A model generated the notes under the pieces. The model was not told the origin of the DNA, did not search any database, and saw only the letters and a list, made by a program, of their open reading frames with translations. A stretch of 64,000 nucleotides of DNA, taken from Marthasterias glacialis. Taxonomy: Eukaryota; Echinodermata; Asteroidea; Forcipulatida; Asteriidae. Each line of letters opens with the position of its first letter. The stretch's first letter is position 1. The position numbers were made by a program, and so were the translations under genes. Location: NCBI GenBank assembly GCA_911728455.2, contig OU452229.1, positions 501,001-565,000 of the forward strand, written 5' to 3'. This document shows, piece after piece, positions 56,931-64,000 of this stretch.

Positions 56931-59900
56931 AAATTTACAAATTCTGTACTTTGTCTATAAACAAGACCTTCAATGAATTTTTCATAATTCACATCATAAA
57001 AAGAATATTAAATTTTAAGTTTAGTGTTTCCAACGATAATTTACCTGTTGAACTGTGCAAAAACACATTTTCCAAGGTGTCACATTTCAAAACATACTTG
57101 CCATAACAAGGATTTGAAACTATTATTCAGTTCAGAAAAGGACTCGCATATTTTTGGTTTTAAAAAAAGAACATAAGTTTTCATCCCATGAGGGAACAGT
57201 TTTTCAGTGTATTTCAGCAGACATTTCTCTGGATTAGTGCTAAAACCAACTTTAAAACAAAGTGACCTTTTATATCTTAGTTTGGTTGCTTTTCAAAACA
57301 CACACACATAAACTCGTTTTCTTTGCAGTTGTTCAATTGGTTAACCAAAAATGGGAAGGGGGGGTGGGGTGATCAACCACGTCTTAATTCACAATAACTA
57401 CACCTGGAATTTTCAACATTCTTGTAACAACTTAGAGTTAAGTCTGGCAGTGGACTTCAAATCTACAAATCTGTACAAAAGCACTGCCATTTAGTTTTTG
57501 GTCATCTGACCATTGCACAAGATGGCTTTACACTACAGCACCATCTGTTTGTAAGTCATGTGCTTCCAGTCACATGACACTACACAATCACGTGCCAACA
57601 GTCACATGACACTATACATGTGACAGTCAAATCAAAAACGGCGACAATACTACATGTAGTTATCGCGCGACATACTTTACACAAATCATGTTATAACCAT
57701 TAGTTCAAAGTATATATATCACATAGATGTCAATCTCTGTACAGTCAATAATATTTATAATATATATAATGTTTTCAGTTGTTTTTCTTACTTATTAAGT
57801 AGCCCTGGTAGGACTCTTCCTCTGTGCTGTACACAGATACAGAGTCTTAGGACAGGAAGGGTCTACTACAGGGCGAGAAATAATCAGATCGCTTTCATTT
57901 CAATCTGACCTGTTACTAATTTCACCTCCTGAACAATCCATGGCCAAATACATTCTTAACTGCCAGGGGTATTGACGTCAAACATTCTTTAGCCTTTAAG
58001 AAAGACTCTTCTAAGGTTAGAACGAGAGGCCATTAACACTTTATTTTTCATCTATACCATGGGTCCTTTAGGTTGGTGAGCAGTTTGCAACAGCTAAATC
58101 TTCTCAAATTTTCATTAATCTATCATTTTCGTGAAATAATCCAGCTTTCAACATTGTAAGAATGGCAAACTTTAAACTCCAATCGTCACTCAAGCCCATT
58201 ATGCGTGTGTTTGCATGGTTGCCGATAAGGCAATACGCACCAATTGAAAATGTGTTGCAAAACATGCACAACTACTGCACGCTGTGATTTGTAACTACGC
58301 AAACGTATGCACAACAGGAAATGAAAAGATGAACTAAACTTACCTTTTCAACGTTGTGTGCTACATTATTTTACAAAAACAAGAGAGTAAGACTGGCATT
58401 TGGACATCCAAATCTCAGTGCCTTAGTGTATTTACCCATGGAATGATCAGAAGGTAAAATCCACAGCATTTAACAGGTCAGATTCAAATTATTAATGGAA
58501 CAGAATTTTCCGCCCTGAAAATTCTTCCCGATATCTTGGATGCCACGGTGGTATTTCTATGAAACTGAAAGTCCCCCCTCCCGTATTGAAGACTTCTCAC
58601 CACAGCATTCCTGCCTTATCTCAAAAACATTTTTAGAGAGAAAAGAAAAACCTGTAAAATATAATTTGCCAACTAACAATTACCAGGAAGAACGTTCCAA
58701 CTGGATCCCTGTGTCCAGAATGCCAAGTAACTGATTTTTGTTTATAATATTTGTATTATCATTACTATTATTTTTTTGTGACAGTCAGATTTGCAGTAAC
58801 ACCGTGCAAATAATCTCCCAAATGAGATGTGGTGGGTTTGAAAAGAGCCGATAGTCTAACAACTTGTGTTTGCATCAGTATGATCCGACCATACTTTCTG
58901 GATTTTTTTTCTCACCGTGCACAATTTAAAAATCCAGTTTTCTTTTTAAAAACGTCTACTATTACACGTGGTTGCCTAACAAAAGCTTGCATCAACATTT
59001 AATCCATTTCATCGCATTATAAATCTAGCTCTCTCTGTGAGGCAAAAATCGGTTGAAATATAAGTCCAGTGAGTACAAAATCAAGACTGGATTTGAGACG
59101 TTAATCATCTCCAAAGTTCTTCTCCATTAAGATTTAAGTGCTGTATGACAAAAAGACCCGTTTCTTAATAATCCTCACAGGGAATTGTCAGTACTTTCCT
59201 GGTACAAAAAAAAATGTGACATAAACATTGTAAGGTGATTAGTGAACAGGGCCAATATCGTTTCAGTATCTCATTAAAAATTACTGGAATTTTGAGCTTT
59301 CTTATGTGTGTTTTAAAAGATTTCCTTGAAAAAATTGAGATCAATACAAATTTGATTCAAAATTTCAGGTAACTAAAAAGTGCAAAAATAAAAAAGGCTA
59401 AAAAAGAAAACCATCTAAGCATAATGAACTTTTTTCTCTATCCATGATTGCCTCCCATGCTTTGCACTCCTCTCCAAGTCTTGCCAGTATTTCAACACTG
59501 GGGTCCGTTAAAGTCTGACAGTTTGTTTTCTTCACACATTATCGCAATTTATGTGGAGACCCAAGGTTTCTACAATTGTTTGAACATGCACAAGACTTCC
59601 ATGGTCAGTAGTTCACGGTGGTTAAAACATTGAAGTTTCTTTTCTAATAACAAACCTGTATGCAATGTCATTATCTTGCCATCATCTTTAAGGTCAAATG
59701 ATGACATAACAATCATGGAGACAAAGAGCTATGTACATGTACTGATGGCACACAGGATTGACCAATCAGAAAACCATCTATGCCCTGCTCCTTTGACATC
59801 ATATGCACAAAGTCTAAACTCAGCAAATAGCAGAGTCTGTAAAAGATGCATGTCATCAAAACAAAATGACCCATTGAAACAATTCTGAATAAATGGAGGA

Positions 59901-60158
59901 AACTTAAAGGAGAAATGTTGGTCACAATTTAATAGAGGCACACTGTTGTCAAATTTGTCATGGGGACTTGTATCGTGACATCACACTTTGCTTAGTATTT
60001 AAAAATGATACACATCTTAAGATCTGAAGAATCGTAGGCAGTGTCTACATTAGCAGCTATGGCTTGATCACCACGTCAACATGCATTGAAGCATAGGAGG
60101 CCCATAGCAACACCCCTTGCAACAGCCACAGCTGGCAATTTGGACTCAGATCAAACCC

Positions 60159-60697
60159 TGGGCCTAATTTCATAGAGCTGCTTAAGCAAACAATAAGCAG
60201 ATTTGATACTTCACTGAGGCAACAGAGGCAATCAATCCTTCTCATGAAATGGAATTTGCACTAATACCACTGGTTGGCAAAATGAGGGAACATCGCATGT
60301 TTTTGTATAGGGCTGATAGTGGCATGACGCATACGCATTTATGCGTCTACCCTGTGCACACTTCTATGGCATTTGCCAACCAATAGCGTCTATGAGAAGC
60401 ATGCTTGAATGCAATGAACATGTTTCATGGGAAGGGTTAATTGACTCAATGCTCCCTGGCTACTGCCTAGATACCACTAGACAAGCTCCAGGAGAAAGTT
60501 ACATTTCCCTCTTACAGGTGCCCTTACAAGAACAGAGTACCAGGCATGTAATTAAGTGCTTAACCCAAAATATGCAGGAAACCAGTTGCAAACGGTTCAT
60601 ATGACATGGTATTTTGACTGGTAACCTTTTTTCTGGTAAGGACAATTATTTCATGCTTAGCTCACTTTTGTGTTTAAGCAGGTTATGAAATTGGATT
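60159..60697. mobile_element. Fold-back element with GAGCTGCTTAAGC ends (long copy)
   Basis: Left end GGGCCTAATTTCATAGAGCT and GCTTAAGCAAA; right end GTTTAAGCAGGTTATGAAAT and TGG, its reverse complement with few mismatches. Internal right-hand sequence matches the 3998-4189 copy. The open frame inside shows no transposase motif. A third, half-copy end is at 24152-24185. Confidence 0.65.
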
Positions 60698-61708
60698 CTG
60701 GTCTCAATGAAAGACTCCAGTTTATTTGACAGATCTTTGTTGGCCATGGGAATTTTCTTTATTTTTTTTTTTTTATAGTTTTGTTAACTTTTAAAATGAT
60801 TTAATTGGGGGCAAAGCTTAGTATTTTAATAATTTTTGGCAAGAATTGAAAAAGAACAGTATCTTTTCAGCAGCCAAACACAAAACAAACTTCTGCATGT
60901 GTGGAACAAATCGATACCACTTTGTATAACACCTCCTGATTCTGACTTTCAGATGGTTGAGAACATATCTTGTGAAATGAGTTAGTTTGACTTTAAAATC
61001 CTGCAAATGTAAAGACTAAACGAAAAAGTTTCCTGGGTTTCCTATGGGCTTCAGTTGCAGCCAGTCATTTTAAAATGGGCGTGGTTTAGGATGCAACTGC
61101 ACCACACTAACCAATAGGAGTGAGGGATGCTCTGTTCTTTATCATTCAAAACAGGAGAAGTTCAAATCGCTGTTAGTTTTATGACCACAATGCAAGAACT
61201 GAACACACATCAATGTAAGATGCATAGTCATATGTAAAATCAAGACTTTCATACAGACTTGAAGAATGGCTGACACTAACATCCAAACAGTACCAGAATG
61301 TGACAACACCGTATCAATACAGCAAGTAATAAGCACAACCTTTATAGTTCTGTAACGTGACGCTTGCAAATTATTTGAGTGATTTAGTTTTTGCTTTAAA
61401 TGAGACACATGAGTGACTTTTCTGCACAGCAGGGATTCCTGATTCCTCAGCCTTTTTAATCTGGTCTCTATAGAACATCATTCGTATGATATCACAGTTC
61501 AATCAGACTGCTGTGCCACTGCAGGTCGACCATCAACCACAAGCTGACGACTGAAGATCACCGAATCCACATCCGTGTGTTGAGTATTCACCTTAGGTAA
61601 ACTTCAAGCCAATCAACATAGGTGGCAAGAATCAACCTGAGCAGTTGCTTAGAAACACACACATACACGTAGACACACTGTTGTTAATAAAAAAACAAAA
61701 CACGTTTG

Positions 61709-64000
61709 TCATATGATGCTGGATTGCATCTTCTCCATGGTGTTCTTTCCATGAGTTCTCCTGAGGGCGCTGTTGTTTGTGTTCACGTCACCCCCATCAT
61801 CTGGGCAACCGTTGGCCAACATGACCTTGACACAATCATCTGCTCCAATGCTCCGGGCATAGGCAAGGGCTGTCCTACCATCTGCGTCAACCGCCTTCAC
61901 GTCTCCATTGTACTGTAAATAATTCATTACAAACTAGTTAAGGGGTTTGAAGATAAAATTCACACCAAGTAATGCATATGTTACTACTCCACATACATGT
62001 ATCTCTGTAAATACATTCACTGACAATCATAGGCCTATATGATAATGTTTCTTTTTTGCCTCATATCTGTAGGTTAGTCATTTAAAATGTTATGCTCTTT
62101 AGCGTTAAGTCCTACAACATACATAACCCTCTGTAAATACACTATCACTATGCATTAGTTTTGAGCTTATGGTCATCCTTCAATGGGAAAATTGTCTCTA
62201 CGTACTACATTATCATTAAGTATTAAGTGTTAAAATTAACAGTCACCCTTAATATTGATAATTCTTAATAAATAAGGATGATTTTCATTTGCATAACACT
62301 TCTCCAACTCAACAGTTTAGTATTTTGTGACATAATGCATATTTAATTCACGCAGAATAATGGGTGTCACCTTAGGGAATAAAAAACAAAATCAAAAACA
62401 ATTTGAAACAATTTGAAACAATTTGAGATCTGTGCTTCCACCATTCCAATCACGATCGGTGATGAATATTTATGACGTAAATAATGCAACTCATCATTAC
62501 TGCCATCCCATATGGTTTCATCACCTCATTCCCTTGGGTGTGCTACCCACAGTGACCGTTCCTAGCATGCTGTACTTCATCATTAAATGGAATGAAGATG
62601 TGGTGTGTTGCTGTGGGAGTGAAGCTGCATGGGGAACTCCCATGGTGAGCAATCAACACATGGACGGGGAAACGATGTCAGTTATGAGCATATCGGAGAC
62701 ACAAAATAATATTGTTGGTTTTCAGGGTCGAATCAAAATCAAGGTAGCAGGTTTGAGTGATCCCAACATTCAATCATGGAGGTAAACACCATGTAGAAAC
62801 CATGAACCAATTTGAGTAACGGAACCAGCAATAGCAAATGAAATGTAAGTGGTTGTTTGAGTCACTGTTATCCAGTTCTGAAAGGTACACTTAATTCTTA
62901 AACAATTTTGGTAATATATCTTCATAACGGTGATATTACCTGACAATAATATCCACAGTAATAAATGTTCGATATTGTCCAGCGCTAAAAAAAAGGTTGG
63001 TTGGAAAATGATGTCAACTTACCCAGACTAAGAGTTGAGCAATGACCACATTACCCATGGCACAGCTGAGATGTAACGCTGATCTACCATCACCATCACC
63101 GTAGTGATAGTTTACATCATCCTGATTGGCATGTATTAGTATTAGCATGACAGCTCGTACATCCTCCTTGATCACAGCCTCCATTAGTTGCTACATGGAT
63201 TTCAAGTAAAGTACAGGATCAATTAATAAACTTAACGGCTTGTTTAGAGTTGGTTGTACGATGATATCGCCAAACGCCGTGATCGCTGGATGCTCAGCCT
63301 TTTCATTGCAGTCCATGTCAACGTTGACTATAAACTGCGACACACGTCAATTTTACCCCCGTGCCACAATCGCACAACCAACTATAAACTAGCCTTTCAG
63401 CATCAACAAAGTTTACTTGATGAGTAACAGCTTTGTAAAAGCTCAATAACAATATGGTTTGTACAGTGCAAACCCTGTTTACATCTACAATACTGTCAAT
63501 GTCCAGAAAATAGCTTTTTTAAGACCTAGCAAATCAGTGTTATTTATTTTTATTATAAGGATATTATGAACACACACCAAATCCCTCACAAAACATTTGT
63601 TTGCACTAAAAAAAAAAGACCTTTAAAATATCAGTGACAAACCTTTAGTCTGAATATGGACCTTATACATTGACGTCACCCCATCACCAACTTAGAAGTA
63701 AAAACAATTTGGAACGCTAGGTGGCAGCAGACTTACCAGGTAAATTTCTATTGTTTGCGTAGTTCTGATCATGCGCACATTTTCGAGAACAATGGATTTT
63801 ATCTGGTAAGTCTGCTGCCATCTAGTGTCCTCAAAAGTCTCCCATTGAAAAAACACAATTATTTATGCGCAGCGCACAGGATGGGTCAATGAGCAATCTC
63901 ATTTTGACCTGTAAGTAAGGGCGCGCCATTGCAGAAATAGCACTGTTCAAATTAACAGCCTACCTGTCCCAGTGGTCTGTCTGTGAAAGGAGGTGGAGCT
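61709..64000 (-). CDS. AGAP: Centaurin-gamma / AGAP ArfGAP, C-terminal exons (partial; continues past the right edge)
   Basis: AGAP proteins combine a GTPase-like domain, PH, ArfGAP zinc finger and C-terminal ankyrin repeats and act on Arf GTPases in endosomal traffic. Three exons are visible: 63964-64000 (edge-truncated), 63023-63190 and 61709-61912, all in phase 0, with the stop at 61709-61711. They encode the two ankyrin repeats: QLMEAVIKEDVRAVMLIL, then GDGDGRSALHLSCAMGNVV IAQLLVW, then DADGRTALAYARSIGADDC and NGCPDDG. This matches the ankyrin end of AGAP1/2/3 as I recall it (EGDGRTALHLACRKGNVVLA..., GNTALAYAR..., YGCPDE). The final tail, Asn/Arg-rich and ending SSII, also resembles AGAP1's PTII ending. 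The enzymatic domains are off-window. An ACAP or other ankyrin ArfGAP is less likely because of the GCPDD signature. Confidence 0.92.
61913..63022. other. AGAP last intron
   Basis: 1.1-kb intron with consensus borders on the minus strand. It contains the longest otherwise unexplained open frame of the window (62423-62785, plus strand, 120 codons, no recognised family), discussed under findings. Confidence 0.6.
63707..63847. mobile_element. Palindromic MITE family M3, copy 2
   Basis: Arms CGCTAGGTGGCAGCAGACTT and AAGTCTGCTGCCATCTAGTG, with a centre containing TAGTTCTGATCATGCGCACA and GAGAACAATGGATTTTA, matching the 43348-43489 copy in the same orientation. AGAP intron. Confidence 0.8.

Larger units (their letters stand above)
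53478..61708. other. Convergent intergenic region / probable 3' UTRs of IGBP1 (+) and AGAP (-)
   Basis: 8.2 kb without a recognisable coding exon on either strand. Candidate poly(A) signals face each other near the left end: AATAAA at 54922-54927 (+) and at 54826-54831 (-). If both are used, the AGAP 3' UTR would be about 6.9 kb and overlap IGBP1's. The region also holds a tRNA-headed repeat (56382-56453), a copy of the seven-copy short motif (56818-56885), paired CACATGACACTA repeats (57568-57620) and a fold-back element (60159-60697). Confidence 0.45.

Noticed and set aside
57560-57625. Repeated CAGTCACATGACACTA with E-box-like CACGTG
   Set aside because: Only two short copies in probable UTR; too short to separate from chance duplication.

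Overview
The window is animal nuclear DNA: intron-rich, AT-rich, and full of short dispersed repeats. It carries five protein genes whose exons I joined by hand. Every exon junction kept the reading frame. Gene content (a calcium-regulated NADPH oxidase 5, an SLC5 monocarboxylate/vitamin-type transporter, DHX29, IGBP1 and an AGAP ArfGAP) together with tRNA-headed SINEs and abundant small palindromic elements fits a marine invertebrate deuterostome, most likely an echinoderm. That placement is an inference; no species marker was seen.

Layout: (1) 1-13672, minus strand, the first 17 coding exons (815 codons) of DHX29, the 40S-bound DExH helicase of translation initiation; it continues past the left edge. 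(2) 15808-31126, minus, a complete 14-exon NOX5 of 879 residues with three canonical EF-hand loops, paired haem histidines, FAD and NADPH sites. (3) 34713-45741, minus, a complete 15-exon sodium/solute symporter of 625 residues, SLC5A8/SLC5A12/SLC5A6-like. (4) 47965-53477, plus, a complete 8-exon IGBP1 (alpha4/TAP42), 340 residues, the PP2A-type phosphatase chaperone. (5) 61709 to the right edge, minus, the last exons of a centaurin-gamma/AGAP gene (ankyrin repeats and C-terminus). The SLC5 and IGBP1 genes are divergent across about 2.2 kb. IGBP1 and AGAP are convergent across about 8.2 kb, which probably holds long 3' UTRs. The five genes share no obvious pathway; this is ordinary eukaryotic neighbourhood, not an operon.

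Mobile-element content is the richest unexplained layer: LINE reverse-transcriptase relics (26.2 and 46.4 kb), a LINE 3' end (14.3 kb), at least three SINE families, several fold-back/MITE families (24.5, 39.5, 42.3, 43.4, 60.2, 63.7 kb), a seven-copy short dispersed motif, a 280-bp family inserted three times in one gene, and minisatellites (6.2, 32.0 and 53.1 kb). The most interesting lead is that two unrelated palindromic repeats (24.5 kb; 43.4 and 63.7 kb) carry paired, oppositely oriented matches to the CTCF core consensus. I found no CRISPR array, rRNA, functional tRNA or prokaryotic feature.
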